Shown here: in pieces, positions 7,816 to 15,545 of the stretch
How the letters are laid out: each line of letters begins with the position of its first letter
How positions within the stretch are numbered: the stretch's first letter is position 1
Origin: DAOTXL01 sp034434895
Lineage (GTDB): Bacteria > Chloroflexota > Anaerolineae > JAAYZQ01
Direction: 5' to 3'
NCBI GenBank assembly: GCA_034434895.1
Contig: DAOTYI010000018.1
Location: 1 to 18,606 of the forward strand
Length of the DNA stretch: 18,606 bases
Translations under genes and position numbers: made by a program
The notes under the pieces: generated by a model
The model's database searches: none
What the model was told of the DNA's origin: nothing
The model's input: only the letters and a program-made list of their open reading frames with translations

Positions 7816-8775
7816 CTACCAATGGATCACAACCAGGGTACCCACAGGCGCCCAGCCGTAGAGCCAGGCCGCGTCGGCGCGGGTCAGGTTGATGCAGCCG
7901 TGGCTCATGGGATGGCCAAAGTTGTGATGCCAGTAGGTGCCGTGGAGGGCATAGCCCCGGTAGAAATACATGGTGTGCGGCACCCCCGGCAGGTAGTAGC
8001 CCGGCCCCGACATGGTCACACTGGGATATTTGGCGTAGATGTGGAAACGGCCTGTCGGGGTCGGGTAGCGGGCGATGCCGGTCGAGACCACCATGCTGCG
8101 CACCACGATATCGTCCTGCCAGGCACGCACTGTCTGGCTGCTCAGGTCCACCTCAATCCATCTGCTGCCGCCTCCGCCGGAAGAGCCATCTCCCCGGCCA
8201 GGGATGCGCAGCCGCTGGCCGACGTAGATGAGGTTGGGGTTGTGCAGGCCGTTGGCCGAGGCGATCGCCGCTGCCGTGGTGCCATAGCGCAGGGCGATGC
8301 TCTGCAACGTCTCCCCACGCTGTACCACATGGATCGCCCCGGCAGTTGGGGGCGCGCTGCCCCCTCCGGTGGGGATGCGCAGCCGCTGGCCGACGTAGAT
8401 CAGGTTGGGGTTGCGCAGGCCGTTGGTCGAGGCGATCGCCGCTGCCGTGGTGCCATAGCGCAGGGCGATGCCCTGCAACGTCTCCCCACGCTGTACCACA
8501 TGGATCGCCCCGGCAGTCGGGGTCGCGCTGCCCCCTCCGGTGGGGATGCGCAGCCGCTGGCCGACGTAGATCAGGTTGGGGTTGCGCAGGCCGTTGGCCT
8601 GCATGATGGCCGAAACGGAGGTGCCGTAGCGCCACGCGATCTGGGCCAGGGTCTCACCCCGTTGGACAACGTGAACCGGCCCCTGCGCCTGAACCGACGG
8701 AGGCAGCGCCAGGGCCAGGACGGCCAGCACGGCCACCAGGGAGAGCAGTATGTGCCACATCGTTTTCATGTTCAT
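7816..8775 (-). CDS. L,D-transpeptidase with three LysM domains
   Basis: A 319-residue exported protein. It has a signal peptide (hydrophobic 8-24, probable cut after VQA at residue 30), three LysM peptidoglycan-binding domains (34-78, 91-135, 148-192), a Gly/Ser linker, and a YkuD catalytic domain (about 205-319). His278 (HGT) and the SHGC motif with nucleophile Cys294 are intact. YkuD enzymes make 3-3 peptidoglycan cross-links or attach proteins to peptidoglycan. This should act in the envelope. The LysM units are 57 residues apart, and units 2 and 3 are nearly identical even in DNA. The start ATG 8775 follows AAGGAG with a 6-base spacing. A promoter at 9087-9115 would give a leader of about 300 bases made of palindromic repeats. 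Confidence 0.92.
   Translation of the reverse strand: MNMKTMWHILLSLVAVLAVLALALPPSVQAQGPVHVVQRGETLAQIAWRYGTSVSAIMQANGLRNPNLIYVGQRLRIPTGGGSATPTAGAIHVVQRGETLQGIALRYGTTAAAIASTNGLRNPNLIYVGQRLRIPTGGGSAPPTAGAIHVVQRGETLQSIALRYGTTAAAIASANGLHNPNLIYVGQRLRIPGRGDGSSGGGGSRWIEVDLSSQTVRAWQDDIVVRSMVVSTGIARYPTPTGRFHIYAKYPSVTMSGPGYYLPGVPHTMYFYRGYALHGTYWHHNFGHPMSHGCINLTRADAAWLYGWAPVGTLVVIHW
8200..8541 (-). repeat. Two near-identical 171-bp LysM-coding units
   Basis: Units 8371-8541 and 8200-8370 encode 57 residues each and differ at only a few codons (such as T/A, G/S and R/H changes). The preceding unit, 8542-8712, is clearly more diverged. This points to a recent in-frame duplication of one LysM plus linker. 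Confidence 0.8.
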
Positions 8776-8799
8776 GCTGAGCTCCTTTCCGCTCTTCGC

Positions 8800-8929
8800 C
8801 TTAGAGCTAGTCTGAGAAGCTTACCACAAATACACAAAGGCAACAAATGAAAACGAAGGAAACGAATAAAAAAACGCATGGTGCCCTTGGTGTCCTTTGT
8901 GCCTTGGTGGTTTTCAGGCAAGCTCTTAG
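8800..8929. repeat. Imperfect palindromic element 1
   Basis: The outer arms 8800-8818 and 8911-8929 pair at 15 of 19 positions. The inner arms 8824-8840 and 8894-8910 pair at 13 of 17, including a perfect CACAAAGG/CCTTTGTG. The right arm, read on the minus strand, is a run of 8-9 base units: CCACCAAG, GCACAAAG, GACACCAAG. The loop of about 50 bases is A-rich. Confidence 0.7.
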
Positions 8930-8934
8930 TCCTA

Positions 8935-9043
8935 CAACGATGGTTCACGGTCTGAACTCACCGCAGAGGCGCTGAGGCCGCAAAGACCTCTGCGAACTCC
9001 GTCTCTGCGGTGAACAGGCAATGTTCAGGTCCAACCATCGTTG
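8935..9043. repeat. Imperfect palindromic element 2
   Basis: It is bounded by perfect 11-bp inverted ends CAACGATGGTT (8935-8945) and AACCATCGTTG (9033-9043). It also has an inner perfect 11-bp pair TCACCGCAGAG (8958-8968) and CTCTGCGGTGA (9003-9013). Between these the two sides share a GTTCAG block. The core is again made of 8-base units such as CCGCAGAG and GCGCTGAG. It is MITE-like in shape, with no coding capacity. Confidence 0.7.
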
Positions 9044-9086
9044 CAGGCTTGGAGCCAGTCTGAAAAACAGGAAGGACACGGAGACC

Positions 9087-9115
9087 ATTATACCCCACCG
9101 GTGGCGATTCGTCAA
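9087..9115 (-). promoter_or_regulatory. Promoter for the L,D-transpeptidase gene
   Basis: On the minus strand TTGACG (9115-9110), 17 bases and TATAAT (9092-9087) make a near-perfect sigma70 promoter. The start would be near 9080, about 305 bases before ATG 8775. No better promoter is visible closer to the gene. Confidence 0.72.
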
Positions 9116-9135
9116 CCCGGCCGCATCGCCACCGG
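9098..9135. promoter_or_regulatory. 11-bp inverted repeat, possible operator
   Basis: CCGGTGGCGAT (9098-9108) and ATCGCCACCGG (9125-9135) are perfect inverted copies around a 16-base centre. The left copy lies in the spacer of the minus promoter, and the centre contains its -35. The right copy is 34 bases before the -35 of the plus promoter. A regulator bound here would block the minus promoter and might also act on the plus one. Confidence 0.5.
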
Positions 9136-9169
9136 CCACCAGGGGTTCCAGTTCTGTTGCACCCGCCCA

Positions 9170-9198
9170 TTGGCAAAACCGCCAGATCGTGGTATAAT
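9170..9198 (+). promoter_or_regulatory. Promoter for the thioredoxin-CcdA/alaX/MBL operon
   Basis: TTGGCA (9170-9175), 17 bases and TATAAT (9193-9198). The start would be near 9205, about 60 bases before ATG 9265. This rules out the longer upstream reading of the first gene, whose first ATG at 9157 would precede the promoter. Confidence 0.75.
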
Positions 9199-9264
9199 CT
9201 CGACCGGGCCTGGGAGAGTGCTGCTCCGAAAGCCGAACAGACTCAAGATGAGAGACGGTTTCCG

Positions 9265-11325
9265 ATGAAAAAAGTTCTGTTTCTGTGTTTTGGCCTGATC
9301 ATCGTGCTGACAGGCATGCTGGCTGTGGACAGGTCCGCCGCCCAGGATGCAGTCCCCCCGACGGCCACAGCCGGGTCAGGCAAAGCAGTGGCCCGCTTCT
9401 ACCTTTTCTATAGCCAGACCTGCCCCCATTGTCACGAGGTGATGGAGAACTTTCTGCCCCCCCTCTATGCCCGATATGGCGACCAGGTCGAGTATCGCTA
9501 TTTTGACATCTACAACAACCCCGAAAACTATCTGACCATGCTGGGCCTGGAGAAAAAACTGGGCGTGCCTGACGAACAACAGGGGTATGTGCCGACCCTG
9601 GTCATCGGCGACCGGGTGCTGATCGGCAGCGATGAGATCCAGGCCAGGCTGGAAACGTACATTGATCAATCCCTGGCCCAGGGCGGCATAGATTTCCCCT
9701 CTCTGGAGGACCTGCCGACGGTGGTGGTTCCCACGCCGGAGCCTATGGTCCAGGTCCTGGTTGCCTTTGATCGGAACCATGCCGACTTTCAGCCGGTGAA
9801 TGCGCTGATCGTTTCCCTGAGCCAGAAATATGGCAACCGGTTTCAGGCCTTCGTCCTGGACCTGTCGCAACAGGAACAGGCCGGCACTCTGGCCCAGATC
9901 AATGCCGCGCTGGGGATCAAGGCGCCGCCCCAGGGCACGCCTCAGGTGCTGATTGACCGGCAGATGCTCGTCGGCCGGACCGAGATCGAGGCCAGGCTGC
10001 CGGGCCTGGTCGAAAAGTACCTGGCTGAAGGAGGAAAGGCTCTGCCCTCCCTGGAAGAACTGACCGCCGCTACGGTCACGCCGACCCCGACCCGCCCCCC
10101 GATCTACCTGGCCTATTTTGAAAAGGCCGGCTGCCAGGAGTGCGCCCGCACCACCTACGACCTGCAGTTGGTCGGGGCTCAATTCCCCCAGTTGGTGGTG
10201 GACCGCTTTCCTATTGAGGAGCAGGACAACATCCTGCTCAACGAGTGTCTGAGCGAAAGGTATGGGGTGCCGGAGGAGAAGCGCCTTTCCACGCCGATGA
10301 TCTTTGTCGGCCGGGATGTGCTGATCGGGACAGAAGCCAATGTCACCAACCTGCTGGCCGTGGTGGGCCGGTATGCGGCGACGGGCGCAGAGCGCACCTG
10401 GCAGGATTGCCAGGCAGAGCAGGCCAGGCAGTCGCTCGTGGCCCGTCTGGCAGGCTGGAAGGTGCTCACCGTGCTGGGGGCCGGCCTGATTGATGGCCTC
10501 AACCCCTGCGCGTTTGCCACCCTGGTCTTTTTCATCTCCTACATGGCCTTTACCGGCCGCCGTGGACGCGATATCCTGATGGTGGGGATCGCCTTTGCCC
10601 TGGGGGTGTTCCTCACCTATCTGCTGGTGGGGGTCGGCCTGTTGCGGGCGATTCAATCCCTCAGCTTTTTCACAGCGTTGGGCCGCTGGGTGTATCTGCT
10701 CACGGCGTTGCTGTGCATGGTGCTGGCGGCCCTGACCGGCCGTGACTTTTTCAAGGCGCGGCAGGGCCAGGTGGGCGAAATGACCCTGAAACTGCCGATG
10801 AGCCTGCGCCGTCGCATCCACCAGGTCATCCGCGAAAGCGCCCAGGTGCGCGCCTTTGTGGCCATGGCCTTGATCACCGGCTTTGTCGTGTCGCTCATCG
10901 AACTGGCCTGCACCGGACAGGTCTATCTGCCGACCATCGTCTATGTGCTGAGTGTGCCCGAGCTGGCGGCGCGGGCCTTTATCTACCTGCTGCTCTACTG
11001 CCTGATGTTCATCCTCCCCCTGGTGGTCGTGTTTGGGCTGAGCTATCTGGGTACCACCTCAGAGCAGTTGGGTCAATTTGTCAACCGCCATACGGCCACC
11101 ATCAAGCTGGCCACCGGGTTGGTATTCCTGGGCCTGGCCCTGTGGATGACCTGGACACTGGCCCCGCTGTTCGGCGTCCACAGCCCCGGGACCTGGGGGT
11201 TGATGGCCGGGGTGCCCCTCGTTGTCGCGGCCGGCGTCGTGCTCTTGCTCATCAGGGACAGGCGTGCCCCCGCCAGACTGATGCCCGGAGGGCGGACAAC
11301 GCAGCGGCGCAGGAGGCGGGCATGA
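9265..11325 (+). CDS. Triple thioredoxin-fold / CcdA-DsbD-type thiol-disulfide exchange membrane protein
   Basis: A 686-residue fusion. A signal or anchor segment (4-21) precedes three thioredoxin-like repeats. Repeat 1 has a CPHC site (Cys53/Cys56). Repeat 2 (about 161-255) has no Cys and reads FDRNHADF at the equivalent place. Repeat 3 has CQEC (Cys290/Cys293). Each repeat ends in a PTLVIGDRVLIG-like segment. Two more Cys (328, 382) precede the membrane half (about 398-665), which carries LNPCAF (Cys415) and ELACTGQ (Cys549), the Cys pair of CcdA/DsbD electron carriers. It likely passes reducing power from cytoplasmic thioredoxin to external thiols through its own outer domains, perhaps for cytochrome c maturation or protein repair. 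The start was chosen from the promoter and signal segment; the ribosome site is weak. The stop overlaps alaX as ATGA. Confidence 0.85.
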   Translation: MKKVLFLCFGLIIVLTGMLAVDRSAAQDAVPPTATAGSGKAVARFYLFYSQTCPHCHEVMENFLPPLYARYGDQVEYRYFDIYNNPENYLTMLGLEKKLGVPDEQQGYVPTLVIGDRVLIGSDEIQARLETYIDQSLAQGGIDFPSLEDLPTVVVPTPEPMVQVLVAFDRNHADFQPVNALIVSLSQKYGNRFQAFVLDLSQQEQAGTLAQINAALGIKAPPQGTPQVLIDRQMLVGRTEIEARLPGLVEKYLAEGGKALPSLEELTAATVTPTPTRPPIYLAYFEKAGCQECARTTYDLQLVGAQFPQLVVDRFPIEEQDNILLNECLSERYGVPEEKRLSTPMIFVGRDVLIGTEANVTNLLAVVGRYAATGAERTWQDCQAEQARQSLVARLAGWKVLTVLGAGLIDGLNPCAFATLVFFISYMAFTGRRGRDILMVGIAFALGVFLTYLLVGVGLLRAIQSLSFFTALGRWVYLLTALLCMVLAALTGRDFFKARQGQVGEMTLKLPMSLRRRIHQVIRESAQVRAFVAMALITGFVVSLIELACTGQVYLPTIVYVLSVPELAARAFIYLLLYCLMFILPLVVVFGLSYLGTTSEQLGQFVNRHTATIKLATGLVFLGLALWMTWTLAPLFGVHSPGTWGLMAGVPLVVAAGVVLLLIRDRRAPARLMPGGRTTQRRRRRA

Positions 11326-12542
11326 CCGCTCGCCTGTACTACGACGATCCCTACCTGACCCGCTTTTCGGCCCATGTCGTCGAGCGGTTGGAGTGGGAGG
11401 GGCAACCGGCGGTGGTGCTGGACCGCACCGCCTTTTATCCCACCGGCGGCGGTCAGCCCCATGACACCGGCCGGCTGGGCGGCGTGGCCGTAGCCAGTGT
11501 CGTGGAGCGGGAGTCGGATGGGGCGGTGCTCCATCTCCTGGCTGAACCGCTCAACGACACGGAAGTGGAGGGGCTGGTGGATTGGGAACGCCGTTTCGAC
11601 CTGATGCAGCAGCACACCGGCCAGCACCTCCTGTCGGCGGCGTTTGTCCGGCAGTTGAGGGCCAACACCGTCGGGTTTCACCTTTCGGAGCGGTATGCGA
11701 CGATTGACCTGGACCGCGCCCCCCTGTCGGCCGACGAGTTGGAGGCGGTGGAGGCGCTGGCAAACCGGGTCGTCTTTCAAAACCGGCCGGTCGTTGCCCG
11801 CTGGGTGGCCGACGAAGAGGTTCCTCACCTGCCGTTGCGCAAACCGGTGGTCCATGCCGGCCCGGTGCGCGTCGTCGAGGTCGCCGGCTTTGACTGTTCG
11901 GCCTGCGGCGGCACCCACCTGCGGGCCACGGGGGAGGTGGGGCTGATCAAGATCACCCGCACCGAGCGGCGCGGCCCAGAAACCCGCGTCGAGTTCCTGT
12001 GCGGCGACCGTGCCCGGCGCGATTACCAGGCCAAAAATGCGCTGATCCTGGACCTGGCTCAGGAGTTCAGCGTCGGCTACTGGGAGCTGGCCGAGGTGGT
12101 CCATCGCCTGGCCGACGACCTGAAGGCCGCCCGCCATGAGCTGCGCCGCAGCCGCGATGCCTTGTTGCAGGCCGAGGCGACGGCCCTGTGGCACCAGGCC
12201 CCAACCGTGAGGGAGGTCCGGGTGGTACAGGCTCACCTGACCGGCCGCACCCCTGAGGAGTTGAAGCATCTGGCCCAACATCTGGTCGAACGCCCCCGGA
12301 CCGTGGCGCTGCTGGCGGCAGGTGGACCGGCGGGGGAAAAGGGCAGCCTCACCTTCGCCCGTTCCGCCGACCTGCCTGCCCTGCACATGGGGCTGCTGCT
12401 GCGCCGGGCCTGTGAAACCATCGGCGGGCGGGGGGGCGGCCGACCCGAATTCGCTCAGGGAGGTGGGCCGCAGGGCGAACGGCTGGCCCAGGCTCTGGAG
12501 GATAGCTTTCAACTTTTGTCTGAGATGATGGAGACAAGATGA
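11322..12542 (+). CDS. AlaX-type alanyl-tRNA editing protein (long form with DHHA1-like end)
   Basis: A 406-residue protein related to the editing part of alanyl-tRNA synthetase. It is expected to hydrolyse Ser- or Gly-tRNA(Ala) in trans. The start (FYPTGGGQPHDTG), the HTGQH zinc motif (His98, His102) and CSACGGTH (Cys195, His199) give the full set of zinc ligands. A helical region (about 250-290) follows, then a DHHA1-like C-terminal domain with the Gly-rich GGRGGGRPEFAQGGG. This is the long AlaX form. ATG 11322 overlaps the previous stop (ATGA) and follows AGGAGG, so the earlier in-frame ATG at 11142 inside the preceding gene is rejected. Its own stop overlaps the next gene by 4 bases. Confidence 0.92.
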   Translation: MTARLYYDDPYLTRFSAHVVERLEWEGQPAVVLDRTAFYPTGGGQPHDTGRLGGVAVASVVERESDGAVLHLLAEPLNDTEVEGLVDWERRFDLMQQHTGQHLLSAAFVRQLRANTVGFHLSERYATIDLDRAPLSADELEAVEALANRVVFQNRPVVARWVADEEVPHLPLRKPVVHAGPVRVVEVAGFDCSACGGTHLRATGEVGLIKITRTERRGPETRVEFLCGDRARRDYQAKNALILDLAQEFSVGYWELAEVVHRLADDLKAARHELRRSRDALLQAEATALWHQAPTVREVRVVQAHLTGRTPEELKHLAQHLVERPRTVALLAAGGPAGEKGSLTFARSADLPALHMGLLLRRACETIGGRGGGRPEFAQGGGPQGERLAQALEDSFQLLSEMMETR

Positions 12543-13462
12543 TCCGAGAAATTGCCCCCAACATCTTTGTCGAGACCGGCTATCACGGGGCCAATGTGGC
12601 CTTTATTGTCACCGGCGAGGGGGTGATCCTGATTGATACCCCGATGCTGCCCCGTGAGGCTCGCCACTGGCTCGGCGAGATCAGGAAGCAGACCGATCAG
12701 GAAATCCTGTACATCATCAACACCGATCACCATCGGGCGCACATCATCGGCAACCAGTGGTTCCCCATGGCGACGGTGATCGCCCACGAACACGCCTGGA
12801 AAGAGATGAAGAGCTACGGCGACAGCTTTCGCACCCGGCTGCTGAACATGTACCGCAACCGCATCCCGGAGGCGGTGGAGGAGTGGAAAAAGAATCTGCG
12901 CATCATCAAACCGGAGATCACGTTCGTGGGCCGCACGATCCTGTACAAGGGGGATAAAGAGATCCACCTCATCCCGGTTGGGGGGCATACCCCCGCCACC
13001 AGTGTCATCTATTTCCCTAACGAGAAATTGCTGTTCACCGGCGACGTGGTCATTACCGACCGACCGCCCTTCCTGTCACAGGGCAACACCAAACAATGGC
13101 TGCAGGCCCTCACCTATCTGCGCAAACTCAGCTATGACCTCCTCATCCCCGGCCACGGCGAACCGACCGGCAAAGAGGCCACCGAGAATATGTCCACCTA
13201 TCTGCGCCTGGTGCGGCGCAAGGTGCGCAGCGCCTATCTGGCAGGCATGCCCAAAGCCGAAACCGCCCGCAGCCTCTCTCACCTGATCCGCTACTGGCCC
13301 ATCCCCCCGTCCGAGAAGCCCAAGGCCGACCGCCGCTTCAAGTCGGGCCTGGGCCGGGTGTGGAACGAAATCCGCACCGAAGAGATGGCCAAAGCCAAGC
13401 GGAAGAAGCAGGAGGCCAGAAAACAGGAGGCCAGAGGCAGAAAAGCGGAAGAAGAAAGCTGA
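12539..13462 (+). CDS. Metallo-beta-lactamase-fold protein with altered metal motif
   Basis: A 307-residue cytoplasmic protein with the MBL fold: GEGVILIDTP near 26-35, VGGHTPAT with His150, FTGDVV with Asp169, and PGHGEPT with His206. The usual HxHxDH motif reads DHHRAH (63-68). The first His is Asp and the metal-binding Asp is Ala, while the second and last positions keep His. Metal binding and chemistry may therefore differ from typical hydrolases. The C-terminus is a charged Lys/Arg/Glu tail (about 285-307) encoded by a repetitive stretch. ATG 12539 overlaps the alaX stop (ATGA) after GGAG, so the three genes are translationally linked. The substrate is unknown. The gene ends 24 bases from the stop of convergent uvrB. 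Confidence 0.85.
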   Translation: MIREIAPNIFVETGYHGANVAFIVTGEGVILIDTPMLPREARHWLGEIRKQTDQEILYIINTDHHRAHIIGNQWFPMATVIAHEHAWKEMKSYGDSFRTRLLNMYRNRIPEAVEEWKKNLRIIKPEITFVGRTILYKGDKEIHLIPVGGHTPATSVIYFPNEKLLFTGDVVITDRPPFLSQGNTKQWLQALTYLRKLSYDLLIPGHGEPTGKEATENMSTYLRLVRRKVRSAYLAGMPKAETARSLSHLIRYWPIPPSEKPKADRRFKSGLGRVWNEIRTEEMAKAKRKKQEARKQEARGRKAEEES

Positions 13463-13486
13463 TCCGACCGTCCCCCCATCTTCCGC

Positions 13487-15514
13487 CTATGCTCGCCGTC
13501 CATGCCCTTCCCGCCAGATGCGCTCCCATTCGGGCAGGCTCTCATCCTCCAACTGCCTGCGCAGCTCGAAAATCTGGTCACGGAGCAAAGCCGCCTTCTC
13601 GAACTCCAGCTTTGCCGCCGCCTCTTTCATCTGCTTCTCCAGCTCCTCCAGGAGAAAGGTGACCTCGGCCCTGGGCACTCTGGCCGCAACGCGGATTCCG
13701 GTCTGCGCTTCGGCTGCCGACCTCACCCGGTCGGTCAGGTCACGCACCTCTTTGACGATGCTCTGCGGCTGGATGCCATGCTCTTCGTTGTACTTTTGCT
13801 GGATAGCCCGGCGGCGGTTGGTCTCGTCAATCGCCCGCCGCATCGAGTCGGTGATCTGGTCGGCGTACATGATCACCTGGCCGTTGACATGCCGCGCCGC
13901 CCGGCCGATGGTCTGGATAAGAGCCGTGTCGGAGCGCAAAAAGCCCTCTTTGTCGGCGTCGAGGATGGCGACCAGCGAGACCTCCGGCAGGTCCAGCCCT
14001 TCGCGCAGCAGGTTGATGCCCACCACCACATCATACACCCCCAGGCGCAGGTCGCGCAGGATCTCCACCCGCTCCAGGGTCTGCACCTCAGAGTGCAGAT
14101 AGTGGACCTTGATGCCCAACTCTCCCAGATAGTCGGCCAGGTCCTCGGCCATGCGCTTGGTCAGGGTGGTCACCAGCGCCCGCTCCCCCCGCTCCACGCG
14201 ACGGTGGATCTCGCCGATCAGATCGTCAATCTGCCCCCTGGTCGGCCTGACCACGACCTCCGGGTCCACCAGGCCGGTGGGCCGGATCACCTGGTCCACG
14301 ATCTGGGCCGACACCTGGCGCTCGTAGGGGCCGGGCGTGGCCGAGGTGTAGATCACCTGGTTGGTGCGCTCTTCAAATTCGTGGAATTTGAGGGGGCGGT
14401 TATCCAGGGCCGAGGGCAGGCGAAAGCCATACTCCACCAGCACCTTTTTGCGCGAGCGGTCGCCATGATACATCCCCCGAATCTGGGGAATGGTCATGTG
14501 GCTCTCATCCACCACCAGCAAATAGTCGTGGGGGAAATAGTCCAGCAGCGTCCAGGGCGGGTCACCGGCGTTGCGCCGTTCCAGATGGCGGGAATAGTTT
14601 TCGATGCCGGGGCAGTAGCCGATCTCGCGCATCATCTCCATATCGTACAGAGTGCGCTGTTCCAGGCGCTGAGCCTCCAGCAGTTTGTCCTGGGCGCGGA
14701 GTTCCTTCAGCCGCTCCTCCAGCTCGGCTTCGATCCGTTTCAAGGCTTCGTTGAGCAGGTCCGCATTGGTGACAAAATGTCTGGCCGGGTAGAGGTGCAC
14801 CGCCTGGCGCTCCTCCAGGATCTCACCGGTGAGGGGGTCAATCTCGGTGATGCGCTCCACTGTGTCGCCCCAGAATTGAATGCGCAAAGCCGTGTCGCGG
14901 TAAGCGGGATAGATGTCCACGGTATCGCCGCGCACGCGGAAGGTGCCCCGCTTGAAGGCCACATCGTTGCGTTCATAGTAGATAGACACCAGGTGGCGCA
15001 ACAGCAGATCGCGGCGGCGGGCCTGGCCCAGGCGCAACTCGACCACATCGCGCCCATACTCCGCCGGTGAGCCGAGGCTGTAGATGCACGACACGCTGGC
15101 GACAATGATCACATCGCGGCGGGTGAGCAGCGCCTCGGTGGCCGCCAGACGGAGCTTTTGGATTTCATCATTGATGTCGGCATCTTTTTCGATGTAGGTG
15201 TCGGTGCGGGGCAGATAGGCCTCCGGCTGGTAATAGTCATAGTAGGAGACAAAGTACTCGACGGCGTTGTGGGGGAAGAAATCGCGGAACTCGGCATAGA
15301 GCTGGGCTGCCAGGGTCTTGTTGTGAGCCATCACCAGCGTCGGCTTTTGCACCCGCTCGATCACCCTGGCGATGGTGTAGGTTTTTCCGGTGCCGGTGGC
15401 GCCCAGCAGCGTCTGGTGGCGGTAGCCCCGTTGCAGCCCTTCGACCAACAGCTCGATCGCCTGCGGCTGGTCGCCGGTGGGCTGGAAATCGGATACAACC
15501 TGAAATGCGGGCAT
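13487..15514 (-). CDS. uvrB: Excinuclease ABC subunit B (UvrB)
   Basis: At 675 residues this is the normal UvrB length. UvrB is the damage-verifying helicase-like subunit of nucleotide excision repair, loaded by UvrA and cut-partnered with UvrC. Visible are Walker A GATGTGKT (38-45), MAHNKTLAAQL (62-72), the beta-hairpin region SYYDYYQPEAYLPRTDTY (90-107), DESH (about 335-338), the second helicase domain with INLLREGLDLPE and QTIGRAARH, and the C-terminal UVR motif (about 621-655). All appear intact. ATG 15514 has AGGGGAGG just upstream, with a spacing of only 3 bases from GGAGG. It has its own promoter and is convergent with the MBL gene. uvrA and uvrC are not in the window. Confidence 0.97.
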   Translation of the reverse strand: MPAFQVVSDFQPTGDQPQAIELLVEGLQRGYRHQTLLGATGTGKTYTIARVIERVQKPTLVMAHNKTLAAQLYAEFRDFFPHNAVEYFVSYYDYYQPEAYLPRTDTYIEKDADINDEIQKLRLAATEALLTRRDVIIVASVSCIYSLGSPAEYGRDVVELRLGQARRRDLLLRHLVSIYYERNDVAFKRGTFRVRGDTVDIYPAYRDTALRIQFWGDTVERITEIDPLTGEILEERQAVHLYPARHFVTNADLLNEALKRIEAELEERLKELRAQDKLLEAQRLEQRTLYDMEMMREIGYCPGIENYSRHLERRNAGDPPWTLLDYFPHDYLLVVDESHMTIPQIRGMYHGDRSRKKVLVEYGFRLPSALDNRPLKFHEFEERTNQVIYTSATPGPYERQVSAQIVDQVIRPTGLVDPEVVVRPTRGQIDDLIGEIHRRVERGERALVTTLTKRMAEDLADYLGELGIKVHYLHSEVQTLERVEILRDLRLGVYDVVVGINLLREGLDLPEVSLVAILDADKEGFLRSDTALIQTIGRAARHVNGQVIMYADQITDSMRRAIDETNRRRAIQQKYNEEHGIQPQSIVKEVRDLTDRVRSAAEAQTGIRVAARVPRAEVTFLLEELEKQMKEAAAKLEFEKAALLRDQIFELRRQLEDESLPEWERIWREGHGRRA

Positions 15515-15545
15515 GATCCTCCCCTGTAGAACTCACTCATCCCCA

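Larger units (their letters stand above)
8776..9264. other. 489-base divergent intergenic region
   Basis: No gene is supported here. The left part (8800-9083) is repetitive: two imperfect palindromes and one half-element that form the leader of the L,D-transpeptidase gene. The right part (9087-9198) holds two divergent promoters and an 11-bp inverted repeat. The loop of the first palindrome is A-rich and stands out against the GC-rich surroundings. Confidence 0.75.

Noticed and set aside
8200..8712. Regular repeats considered as a CRISPR array
   Set aside because: The repeat units are 171 bp, contiguous and in frame, encoding LysM domains; no spacers.
7822..8850. 342-codon plus-strand ORF opposite the L,D-transpeptidase
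   Set aside because: Repeats in it only mirror the LysM units of the real gene; no signal for expression.
9376..10821. 481-codon minus-strand ORF opposite the thioredoxin-CcdA gene
   Set aside because: Antisense shadow; the plus strand has Cys motifs, membrane segments and a promoter.
13502..15070. 522-codon plus-strand ORF opposite uvrB
   Set aside because: Antisense of a fully motif-supported uvrB.
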